This document shows, in pieces, positions 24,120 to 33,965 of a stretch of 64,000 nt of DNA. This stretch comes from Stictocephala bisonia (taxonomy: Eukaryota; Arthropoda; Insecta; Hemiptera; Membracidae). Each line of letters opens with the position of its first letter. Position 1 is the stretch's first letter. The notes below the pieces were generated by a model, which worked only from the letters and a program-made list of their open reading frames with translations, searched no databases and was not told where the DNA came from. The stretch spans positions 1,240,001-1,304,000 of the forward strand of contig JAQJVL010000059.1 in NCBI GenBank assembly GCA_035578905.1, written 5' to 3'. The translations under genes were made by a program, and so were the position numbers.

Positions 24120-25053
24120 CTATTTTACACTCAAAGTCAGTGTTACAAAGTGTTAAAGTTTTTTCTATTTTGTCATCTATCATTGTATGTAGATGTCCTG
24201 TTCGCTCTGCTACTCTATCATTGACTCTACTCATTTGATTATCTACTTCATTGACTACTTCAGTTAGTTTTACATTTAATTCTATGTGTTTATCTAACAG
24301 TGTTCTATTTATTTTACCTAGTCTATCCTCAATATCATTTATCTTGACAGTCTGTTCCCTATCTTTATTATTTACTTCATTCATAATACTATCTTCCTTT
24401 ATTTCAATTTCTTTATTAAAGTCTATTTTTACTTTTTCTATTTGTTTGTCTAAGTTATTTTCAAGCTGACTTGTCCTATCATTGAAATCTTTTCTGAGCT
24501 CATTAAATCTCATATTAGTTTCATCATTCATCTTAATCATGTTATCATTCATTTCTTTAATTTTAACATCTGTCTTATCTAGCTTAACATTAATCTTATC
24601 ATGTTTAGTATCAACGTTAGTATTTATTTTTGACAACAAATTCATTATATTAGATAATGTATTTTCCATTTTTGAACTTGGCCTATCATTGAAATCTTTT
24701 CTGAGTTCTTTAAATCTCATATTGTTTTCATCATTTATTTTTGTCATGTTATCATTCATTTCTTTAATTTTAACATTTGTTTCATCTAGCCTAACATTAA
24801 TCTTATCAAGTTTAGTGTTAACGTTATTATTCATGTTTGACAATAAACTCATTATATTTGATAATGTATTTTCCATGTTTGAACTTGGCCTATCCATATT
24901 AGGTTTATTATTTTGATTTATTACTTTTTCTTTAATTATACTTAAAGAAGTGTCTGAGTCATCTGAGTCATTCTCAGTGATTTGATCATTATTTATTTTA
25001 GACATGATTAGCTTACTGGAATTTAACAAGTTCAAACATATAAAAATTTTCAA
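24103..25053 (-). CDS. Gag-like coiled-coil protein of the LTR element
   Basis: The frame opens at 25053, but the second Met at 25005 (MSKINNDQITENDSDDSD) is the more natural start. Nearly the whole protein is predicted coiled coil, rich in Asn, Lys, Asp, Met and Leu in heptad-like spacing. Two tandem copies of a 69-residue block (each with MENTLSNIM...LLS, VKIKEMNDNM and MRF.ELRKDFNDR) occupy the centre, a direct 207-bp duplication (24484 and 24691). No enzymatic motif. It lies first after the 5' LTR and leader, as gag does. The function is inferred from position and from the capsid-like ORF that overlaps its end. Confidence 0.6.
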   Translation of the reverse strand: MKIFICLNLLNSSKLIMSKINNDQITENDSDDSDTSLSIIKEKVINQNNKPNMDRPSSNMENTLSNIMSLLSNMNNNVNTKLDKINVRLDETNVKIKEMNDNMTKINDENNMRFKELRKDFNDRPSSKMENTLSNIMNLLSKINTNVDTKHDKINVKLDKTDVKIKEMNDNMIKMNDETNMRFNELRKDFNDRTSQLENNLDKQIEKVKIDFNKEIEIKEDSIMNEVNNKDREQTVKINDIEDRLGKINRTLLDKHIELNVKLTEVVNEVDNQMSRVNDRVAERTGHLHTMIDDKIEKTLTLCNTDFECKIDDFKY

Positions 25054-25163
25054 TTTAAAAATTCAATAAAATAATTCAATAGAATAAAATTAAAAAATTC
25101 AAAAGTTTCAAACAAAATTATCTTTAAACTATTTTTAACATATTTGAAAAATACTTTTACAGC

Positions 25164-25184
25164 CCCACGTGGTTGGTGCCAATC
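25164..25184 (-). promoter_or_regulatory. Candidate primer-binding site of the LTR element
   Basis: Directly inside the 5' LTR on the minus strand, TTGGCACCAACCACGTGGGG starts with the TGG expected to pair with a tRNA CCA end. The tRNA was not identified. Confidence 0.5.
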
Positions 25185-26217
25185 TGTAACCTCTCACCTC
25201 CTCGAGTTACATTAGATTAAGTTTTTTGTTAATTTGGTAAAATATTATGCAAATTAAAATTATTTATCTTATCTCAGGGTCGTTTTATGGGTAAATCGGT
25301 GAGGCTGTAAATTACAATGAAAAAGACTATTGTTTGAAAAAGCTAATTTATTACATTCTTTTTATCTTTGAATAGATATATGAAGTTAAATATTACAAAA
25401 TTTAAAGTTATTTATTTAAAACTGATTTCTAAAAACATGATTAACTTATTTATAGCTAAAACTTATCTTTAAATTTTTCTTCTTGTGATGCTGAAACTCC
25501 ACGTGGTCCTGAGTTAATTCAAACTGCAATCACCGTTCCAAACTGGTCATCGTACACCTATCTAGATCATTGCGACTAACTTGCAATAAAGACTTTTAAT
25601 TCACTGTTTGACAAATACATTTTCCCTACATTACTCGGTTTTAAGATCAAACGGCCACCCGCGGTAACAAATACTATCTGGCTGATACATCAGTCTGGCT
25701 TGGAGTCCGGCCCCATAGGAGTCCTGATTTAAAGTGAAAGAGTCGTTGGAGATGCTAGCTTGGGTTGCCAGTCCGTTACAAGCTAGAGTTTTGGGTTCAT
25801 AGCTAAACTTCCGGCTTTGCCATGCGCTTTTTTCCTGGTTGGTGCTGCCCCCAGCAATCCTTCCGTCAACTAATGACGTCTCCCATCTACATTGGACTCG
25901 ACCATTACGTTGTGTCATACTGACACCCCTTTGGATTGTTAGATAGACTCGTCCCATGCGACACCAGACTGAACAGGTCTGCCTTATCTGTCTCGACACA
26001 ATGCTTAGGTATTTTGTTTACGTCTCGGAGGTCTGCAATGGAATAAATATGCCTGCCCACTTCTCTATACTTGTTGGCTATTAATTTACAATGATTTCCG
26101 AATATTATTTGAATGTTCGGTATTTATTTTAATTAAATGTATCTGTTTCTTCATTAAAATAATTTATCATTTATTTAATTTAATTAATTTATTCGTCAAT
26201 TTGGTGGACCTGTTACA
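25185..26217 (-). repeat. 5' LTR of the gag-only element
   Basis: 1033 bp, TGTAAC...GTTACA, nearly identical to 20171-21206 and 28112-29147. A minus-strand open frame of 122 codons (25631-25999) is longer than in the other copies only because of small indels, and is not called as a gene. Confidence 0.88.
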
Positions 26218-28111
26218 GGGGAACGGAACTGGACTGGTTTAACAGTTGACTAAAACAGAAACTTCATCATATAGGGGTAAGGGGAAAGGAACTGGACTGG
26301 TTTAACAGTTGACTAAAACAGAAACTTCATCAAATAGGGGTAAGGGGAACGGAACTGGACTGGTTTAACAGTTGACTAAAACAGAAACTTTATCATATAG
26401 GGGTAAGGAGAACTGAACTGGACTGGTTTAACAGTTCACTAAAACAGAAACTTCATCATATAAGGGTAAGGGGAACGGAACTGGACTGGTTTAACAGTTG
26501 GCTAAAACAGAAACTTCATCATATAGGGGTAAGGGGAACGGAACTGGACAGGTTTAACAGTTGACTAAAACAGAAACTTCATCACATAGGGGTAAGGGGA
26601 ACGGAACTGGACTGGTTTAACAGTTGACTAAAACAGAAACTTCATCATGTAGGGGTAAGGAGAACGGAACTGGACTGGTTTAACAGTTGACTAAAACAGA
26701 AACTTCATCAAATAGGGGTAAGGGGAACGGAACTGGACAGGTTTAACAGTTGACTAAAACAGAAACTTTATCATATAGGGGTAAGGAGAACTGAACTGGA
26801 CTGGTTTAACAGTTCACTAAAACAGAAACTTCATCATATAGGGGTAAGGGGAACGGAACTGGACTGGTTTAACAGTTGGCTAAAACAGAAACTTCATCAT
26901 ATAGGGGTAAGGGGAACGGAACTGGACTGGTTTAACAGTTGACTAAAACAGAAACTTCATCACATAGGGGTAAGGGGAACGGAACTGGACTGGTTTAACA
27001 GTTGACTAAAACAGCAACTTCATCATGTAGGGGTAAGGAGAACGGAACTGGACTGGTTTAACAGTTGACTAAAACAGAAAGTTCATCATATAGGGGTAAG
27101 GGGAACGGAACTGGACTGGTTTAACAGTTGGCTAAAACAGAAACTTCATCATATAGGGGTAAGGGGAACGGAACTGGACTGGTTTAACAGTTGACTAAAA
27201 CAGAAACTTCATCACATAGGGGTAAGGGGAACGGAACTGGACTGGTTTAACAGTTGACTAAAACAGAAACTTCATCATGTAGGGGTAAGGAGAACGGAAC
27301 TGGACTGGTTTAACAGTTGACTAAAACAGAAACTTCATCATATAGGGGTAAGGGGAACGGAACTGGAATGGTTTAACAGTTGACTAAAACAGAAACTTCA
27401 TCATATAGGGGTAAGGGGAACGGAACTGGACTGGTTTAACAGTTGACTAAAACAGAAAATTCATCATATAGTAGTAAGGGGAACGGAACTGGACTGGTTT
27501 AACAGTTGACTAAAACAGAAACTTCATCATGTAGGGGTAAGGAGAACGTAACTAGACTGGTTTAACAGTTGACTAAAACAGAAACTTCATCATATAGGGG
27601 TAAGGGGAACGGAACTGGAATGTTTTAACAGTTGACTAAAACAGAAACTTCATCATATAGAGGTAAAGGGAACGGACCTGGACTGGTTTAACAGTTGACT
27701 AAAACAGAAACTTCATCATATAGGGGTAAGGGGAACGGAACTGGAATGGTTTAACAGTTGACTAAAACAGAAACTTCATCATATAGGGGTAAGGGGAACG
27801 GAACTGGACTGGTTTAGCAGTTGACTAAAACAGTAACTTTATCATGTAGGGGTAAGGAGAACGGAACTGGACTGTTTTAACAGTTGACTAAAACAGAAAC
27901 TTCATCATATAGGGGTAAGGGGAACGGAACTGGACTGGTTTAACAGTTGACTAAAACAGAAACTTCATCATATAGGGGTAAGGGGAACGGAACTGGACTG
28001 GTTTAACAGTTGACTAAAACAGAAACTTCATCATATAGGGGTAAGGGGAACGGAACTGGACTGGTTTAACAGTTGACTAAAACAGAAACTTCATCTTATA
28101 GGGGTAAGGGG
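26218..28111 (+). repeat. 63-bp satellite array B, second segment (about 30 units)
   Basis: Units of the GGTAAGGGGAACGGAACTGG type with a 63-bp step. Each is 21 codons on the plus strand reading KLHHIGVRGTELDWFNS, a stop, and LKQ. Recognisable variant units (CATCACATAGG, CATCATGTAGG, AGTTCACTA, AGTTGGCTA, GGTTTAGCAG) occur in an order that is repeated after the solo LTR, which shows higher-order duplication. The segment ends with the CATCTTATAGGGG variant. Confidence 0.93.
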
Positions 28112-29147
28112 TGTAACCTCTCACCTCCTCGAGTTACATTAGATTAAGTTTTTTGTTCATTTAGTAAAATATTATGCAAATTAAAATTATTTATCTTATC
28201 TCAGGGTCGTTTTTATGGGTAAATCGGTGAGGCTGTAAATTACAATGAAAAAGACTATTGTTTGAAAAAGCTAATTTATTACATTCTTTTTATCTTTGAA
28301 TAGATATATGAAGTTAAATATTACAAAATTTAAAGTTATTTATTTAAAACTGATTTCTAAAAACATGATTAACTTATTTATAGCTAAAACTTATCTTTAA
28401 ACTTTTCTTCTTGTGATGCTGAAACTCCACGTGGTCCTGAGTTAGTTCAAACTGCAATCACCGTTCCAAACTGGTCATCGTACACCTATCTAGATCATTG
28501 CGACTAACTTGCAATAAAGACTTTTAATTCACTGTTTGACAAATACATTTTCCCTACATTACTCGGTTTTAAGATCAAACGGCCACCCGCGGTAACAAAT
28601 ACTATCTGGCTGATACATCAGTCTGGCTTGGAGTCCGGCCCCATAGGAGTCCTGATTTAAAGTGAAAGAGTCGTTGGAGATGCTAGCTTGGGTTGCCAGT
28701 CCGTTACAAGCTAGAGTTTTGGGTTCATAGCTAAACTTCCGGCTTTGCCATGCGCTTTTTTTCTCTGGTTGGTGCTGCCCCCAGCAATCCTTCCGTCAAC
28801 TAATGACGTCTCCCATCTACATTGGACTCGACCATTACGTTGTGTCACACTGACACCCCTTTGGATTGTTAGATAGACTCGTCCCATGCGACACCAGACT
28901 GAACAGGTCTGCCTTATCTGTCTCGACACAATGCTTAGGTATTTTGTTTACGTCTCGGAGGTCTGCAATGGAATAAATATGCCTGCCCACTTCTCTATAC
29001 TTGTTGGCTATTAATTTACAATGATTTCCGAATATTATTTGAATGTTCGGTATTTATTTTAATTAAATGTATCTGTTTCTTCACTAAAATAATTTATCAT
29101 TTATTTAATTTAATTAATTTATTCGTCAATTTGGTGGACCTGTTACA
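28112..29147 (-). mobile_element. Solo LTR of the gag-only element
   Basis: 1036 bp matching the two LTRs of 20171-26217, flanked by GGGG on both sides (28108-28111 and 29148-29151). The left-hand satellite unit carries the same rare CATCTTATAGGGG variant as the unit left of the complete element, and the right-hand units begin with the same variant order. It is therefore probably not an independent insertion but a duplicate of the same insertion reduced by LTR-LTR recombination. Confidence 0.88.
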
Positions 29148-31955
29148 GGGGAACGGAACTGGACTGGTTTAACAGTTGACTAAAACAGAAACTTCATCAT
29201 ATAGGAGTAAGGGGAACGGAACTGCACTGGTTTAACAGTTGACTAAAACAGAAACTTCATCAAATAGGGGTAAGGGGAACGGAACTGGACTGGTTTAACA
29301 GTTTACTAAAACAGAAACTTCATCATATAGGGGTAAGGGGAACGGAACTGGACAGGTTTAACAGTTGACTAAAACAGAAACTTTATCATATAGGGGTAAG
29401 GAGAACTGAACTGGACTGGTTTAACAGTTCACTAAAACAGAAACTTCATCATATAGGGGTAAGGGGAACGGAACTGGACTGGTTTAACAGTTGGCTAAAA
29501 CAGAAACTTCATCATATAGGGGTAAGGGGAACGGAACTGGACTGGTTTAACAGTTGACTAAAACAGAAACTTCATCACATAGGGGTAAGGGGAACGGAAC
29601 TGGACTGGTTTAACAGTTGACTAAAACAGAAACTTCATCATGTAGGGGTAAGGAGAACGGAACTGCACTGGTTTAACAGTTGACTAAAACAGAAAGTTCA
29701 TCATATAGAGTAAGGGGAACGGAACTGGACTGGTTTAACAGTTGGCTAAAACAGAAACTTCATCATATAGGGGTAAGGGGAACGGAACTGGACTGGTTTA
29801 ACAGTTGACTAAAACAGAAACTTCATCACATAGGGGTAAGGGGAACGGAACTGGACTGGTTTAACAGTTGACTAAAACAGAAACTTCATCATGTAGGGGT
29901 AAGGAGAACGGAACTGGACTGGTTTAACAGTTGACTAAAACAGAAACTTCATCATATAGGGGTAAGGGGAACGGAACTGGACTGGTTTAACAGTTGACTA
30001 AAACAGAAACTTCATCATATAGGGGTAAGGGGAACGGAACTGGACTGGTTTAACAGTTGACTAAAACAGAAAATTCATCATATAGGAGTAAGGGGAACGG
30101 AACTGGACTGGTTTAACAGTTGGCTAAAACAGAAACTTCATCATATAGGGGTAAGGAGAACGGAACTGGACTGGTTTAACAGTTGACTAAAACAGAAACT
30201 TCATCATATAGGGGTAAGGGGAACGGAACTGGAATGTTTTAACAGTTGACTAAAACAGAAACTTCATCATATAGAGGTAAAGGGAACGGACCTGGACTGG
30301 TTTAACAGTTGACTAAAACAGAAACTTCATCATATAGGGGTAAGGGGAACGGAACTGGAATGGTTTAACAGTTGACTAAAACAGAAACTTCATCATATAG
30401 GGGTAAGGGGAACGGAACTGGACTGGTTTAGCAGTTGACTAAAACAGTAACTTTATCATGTAGGGGTAAGGAGAACGGAACTGGACTGTTTTAACAGTTG
30501 ACTAAAACAGAAACTTCATCATATAGGGGTAAGGGGAACGGAACTTGACTGGTTTAACAGTTGACTAAAACAGAAACTTCATCATATAGGGGTAAGGGGA
30601 ACGGAACTGGACTGGTTTAACAGTTGACTAAAACAGAAACTTCATCATATAGGGGTAAGGGGAACGGAACTGGACTGGTTTAACAGTTGACTAAAACAGA
30701 AACTTCAACATATAGGGGTAAGGGGAACGGAACTGGACTGGTTTAACAGTTGACTAAAACAGAAACTTCATCATATAGGGGTAAGGGGAACGGAACTGGA
30801 ATGGTTTAACAGTTAACTAAAACAGAAACTTCATCATATAGGGGTAAGGGGAACGGAACTGGACTGGTTTAACAGTTGACTAAAACAGAAAATTCATCAT
30901 ATAGTAGTAAGGGGAACGGAACTGGACTGGTTTAACAGTTGACTAAAACAGAAACTTCATCATGTAGGGGTAAGGAGAACGGAACTGGACTGGTTTAACA
31001 GTTGACTAAAACAGAAACTTCATCATATAGGGGTAAGGGGAACGGAACTGGAATGGTTTAACAGTTGACTAAAACAGAAACTTCATCATATAGAGGTAAG
31101 GGGAACGGACCTGGACTGGTTTAACAGTTGACTAAAACAGAAACTTCATCATATAGGGGTAAGGGGAACGGAACTGGACTGTTTTAACAGTTGACTAAAA
31201 CAGAAACTTCATCATATAGGGGTAAGGGGAACGGAACTGGACTGGTTTAACATTTGACTAAAATAGAAACTTCATCATATAGGGGTAAGGGGAACGGAAC
31301 TGGACTGGTTTAACAGTTGACTAAAACGGAAACTTCATCATATAGGGGTAAGGGGAACGGAACTGGACTGGTTTAACAGTTGACTAAAACAGAAACTTCA
31401 TCATATAGGGGTAAGGGGAACGGAACTGGACTGGTTTAACAGTTGACTAAAACAGTAACTTTATCATGTAGGGGTAAGGAGAACGGAACTGGACTGTTTT
31501 AACAGTTGACTAAAACAGAAACTTCATCATATAGGGGTAAGGGGAACGGAAATGAACTGGTTTAACAGTTGACTAAAACAGAAACTTCAACATATAGGGG
31601 TAAGGGGAACGGAACTGGACTGGTTAAAAAGTTGTCTACTAAAGAAACTTCATCATATAGGGGTAAAGGGAATGAAGCTGGACTGGTTTAAAAGTTGTCT
31701 ACTTAAGAAACTTCATCAAATAGGGGTAAGGAAATGGAACTGGATTGGTTTATAAGTTGACTACTAAAGAAACTTCATTATATAGGGGTAAAGGGAACGG
31801 AACTGGACTGGTTTAAAAGTTGTCTACTTAAGAAACTTCATCATATAGGGGTAAAGGGAACGGAACTGGACTGGTTTAAAAGTTGACTACTAAAGAAACT
31901 TCATCATATAGGGGTAAAGGGAACGGAATTGGACTGGTTTAAAAGTTGTCTTAAC
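29148..31955 (+). repeat. 63-bp satellite array B, third segment (about 45 units)
   Basis: Continues the same units after the solo LTR. From about 31616 the units change to a type with AAAAGTTGTCTACTTAAG linkers, in which the linker stop TGA is replaced by TGT in alternate units. The frame then reads through unit junctions (FKSCLLKKLHHIGVKG). These right-edge units are closest to the RT sequence that follows and look ancestral. Confidence 0.93.
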
Positions 31956-32152
31956 GATCGTTACCTATTAGTTTAATTAACGGACAAGACAGTTTCAGGA
32001 GAAAATTTAACTTAGTACTCTTTGATAGTTATGAATAATCTAGGTAATCTGAACGTAGTCGGGGTTCAAATTTTTCAATACGTTGATGATAATGCTTTGT
32101 TTTTAGAAAGCAATGACTGGGAGGAAGCTTTCCATCTGGTGGATATAGTGTA
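31956..32152 (+). pseudogene. Non-LTR RT fragment (after motif A to motif C) leaving satellite array B
   Basis: The last satellite unit reads GTELDWFKS and continues without a break into CLNDRYLLV, then TDKTVSGENLT, and later QYVDDNALFLESNDWEE, which carries the YVDD catalytic pair of RT motif C. Motif B (GVPQGS) is missing between them and a stop and a frameshift are present. This is the C-terminal continuation of the RT whose N-terminal part lies at 19816-20035. A different LINE fragment begins at about 32165. Confidence 0.72.
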
Positions 32153-32164
32153 ACTTTTTTATTG

Positions 32165-33350
32165 TGGGAATGCACAAAAATACCTCAGATGCACTGTTTG
32201 ATATTTCTAAATTAATTATTTCAAATTTTGGAAAAAAGTTCAAATAAAATATTAATAACATTCTTAGATCTTGCTAAGGCATTTGATTCTTTGGACAGAG
32301 AAAAATTACTTAAAAAATTAAAATACGTTGGGATACAAAATAACAGCTTAAATTGGTTCAGAAGTTATCTCAATAGGAGGGAACAAAGAGTTCACATTGA
32401 AGGCATATATAGTGACCCATCTTCAGTTGAATTTGGTGTAATCCAGGGTAGCACTCTTGGACCAACACTTTTCCTCATTAACATTAATAATCTTTCAAAA
32501 GTAAATATTAAAAGTTCGTTATTTTTGTTTGCTGATGACACCGCAGTTGTTACGGTAGGTGGTACGTGGGAGGAGGTGTACTGCCAGGCGTCGGAAGATT
32601 TGACAAAAATATTCTTACTGTCAATGTAAAAAAACGTAATGCCACCCAATTTATTTACGAAACGATCTAGGCCCAGGTTTGAGAATGCTACAAATTCATT
32701 CCTGTAGTGATCCGAGGTCTGTTGCTTGCAGTTGTGGCATTATTGAGCGTGTGGACCACCATAAGTATTTGGGTGTTGTTATAGACCACAATCTCAGTTG
32801 GGTTCCATACGTTCAGTATATCAAGCAACGAATTGGGAAATTAACGTACGCTTTTACCCAACTAAGTGAGGTTCTGACTACGGACCAGCGCCGAAATGTC
32901 TATTATGCCAATGTGCAGACTCTCTTGCAGTATGGTATATTGGTCTGGGGCGGAGCCTCGTTAGCAGTCCTGGAGCCCCTGGCCGTGGCGCAGAGAAGAA
33001 TAATTAAAATCATTCTTTAACAAAATCACGTTATCCTACCATATTATTAAATACTGAATTTCCTGTTTTAAACATTAGGAAGCTCTTTGTAAAAAATCTT
33101 CTTGTCTACGTTAGAAATAATAAGAATAATATTTTTTTTGGGTTTGGAACACAACTATGCAACAAGAAATAGAATTGGCTTTGGTTATCAAATTCCACGA
33201 CTAATTAATAGATTGGCTCACTCTAATCCTTTTTATATTGCCCATTATCTATATAAAAATTTACCACAGCAAATTGTTGACTTGGAAGGTGCCAGTGTCG
33301 CCGTGTATAAGCGTACGATCAGTGATTGGCTACTTCAACAGCCTGGATGA
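32165..33350 (+). pseudogene. Non-LTR retrotransposon ORF2 (RT to C-terminus), frameshifted
   Basis: Three consecutive plus-strand frames form one decayed ORF2. It begins NTSDALFDISKLI, then LITFLDLAKAFDSLDREKLL (motif A), NNSLNWFRSYLNRREQRV, GVIQGSTLGPTLF (motif B) and FLFADDTAVV (motif C, both aspartates kept) to 32629. It continues at 32679-33020 with HHKYLGVVIDHNLSW and QYGILVWGG, the thumb region, and at 33102-33350 with YATRNRIGFGYQIPRLINR, the usual C-terminal block. There is no endonuclease, so it is 5'-truncated. CR1/Jockey-like by motif style. At least three frameshifts or stops. Distinct from the satellite-derived RT just upstream. Confidence 0.8.
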
Positions 33351-33965
33351 TGTAGAGAACTTGCTTCAATCCCAATATACATGACTTTCTAATTAGTTTA
33401 TATGTGAATAAAATCATGACTTTCACATGAATTTATATGTGAAAAAATTGGTAATTTTGAAAATCAGTTGGCAATCCGGTCTGTGCTTAACAATAATAAT
33501 TATTACTGTTAAGCACAGACCGGATTGCCAACTGATTTTCAAAATTTTCAAAATTACCAATTTTTTCACATATAAATTCATTAGCATAGTCATCTTAAAT
33601 TTTGCAGTCCTTTTAGGTTTTTTCAATCAATTAATTAATTAAGTTTATTTATTTATTCTTTTAATGTTAATTAGAATTGTTCAGCTCTTAATTAGCCTGA
33701 ATATTTTGGTGATGACAGTTGGTCTATCTTATAATTGTAAAAGTTACTTTTTAGAATTAAATACCGTAATTTAAAAAAATTAAGAAATATATATTTTTTT
33801 CTTGTAAATATCTCTAGAATACCATTGTTAATAATTAATATTACACGAGCCTTGGAGGAGCCCTCTCTTGCACACAGACCAGTAGTCTATGCAAGAGACA
33901 TTCTGTTGTAATTTTGTATTATTTGTGTAATTGAATTTGAATAAAGCGATTTTTTATTTGAATTT
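33351..33965 (+). other. 3' UTR of the preceding LINE, with a palindromic insertion
   Basis: After the ORF stop the sequence contains a short stem (CTCTTGCA ... TGCAAGAG at about 33867-33898) and a polyadenylation-like GAATAAAGCG shortly before an AT-rich end near 33965. The palindrome at 33428-33580 interrupts it. Confidence 0.45.
33428..33580. repeat. Near-perfect palindrome (arms about 64 bp)
   Basis: TGAATTTATATGTGAAAAAA through GGTCTGTGCTTAACA is repeated in exact reverse complement after about 14 nt of AATAATTATTA-type loop. The only arm difference is about 8-10 extra bases in the right arm around 33541-33551. It would fold into a long hairpin on either strand. Could be a small MITE or snapback copy. 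Confidence 0.85.

Larger units (their letters stand above)
20171..26217 (-). mobile_element. LTR retrotransposon with gag only (TR-GAG-like), inserted in the satellite
   Basis: Two direct repeats of about 1035 bp (20171-21206 and 25185-26217), both beginning TGTAAC and ending GTTACA, enclose 3978 bp. The element is flanked by GGGG on both sides (20167-20170, 26218-26221), and removing it restores a normal satellite unit, so this is a 4-bp target duplication. On the minus strand the 5' LTR (25185-26217) is followed by TTGGCACCAACCACGTGGGG, a plausible primer-binding site. The 3' LTR is preceded by AAAAAATCGGGGG, a plausible polypurine tract. The interior encodes only gag-like proteins (23823-25053); no protease, RT or integrase is seen. 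The two LTRs differ at about a dozen sites by eye, indicating a fairly young insertion. Movement would need enzymes supplied by another element. Confidence 0.88.

Noticed and set aside
24251..24916. Plus-strand ORFs opposite the gag gene
   Set aside because: Antisense shadows of the coiled-coil Gag; hydrophobic only because of the complementary codon bias.
25631..25999. 122-codon minus-strand ORF in the LTR, with shorter versions at 20770-20988 and 28711-28929
   Set aside because: It lies wholly inside the LTR and its length changes with small indels between copies; no recognisable domain.
32392..32649. Minus-strand ORF opposite the LINE RT
   Set aside because: Antisense of RT motifs B and C on the plus strand.
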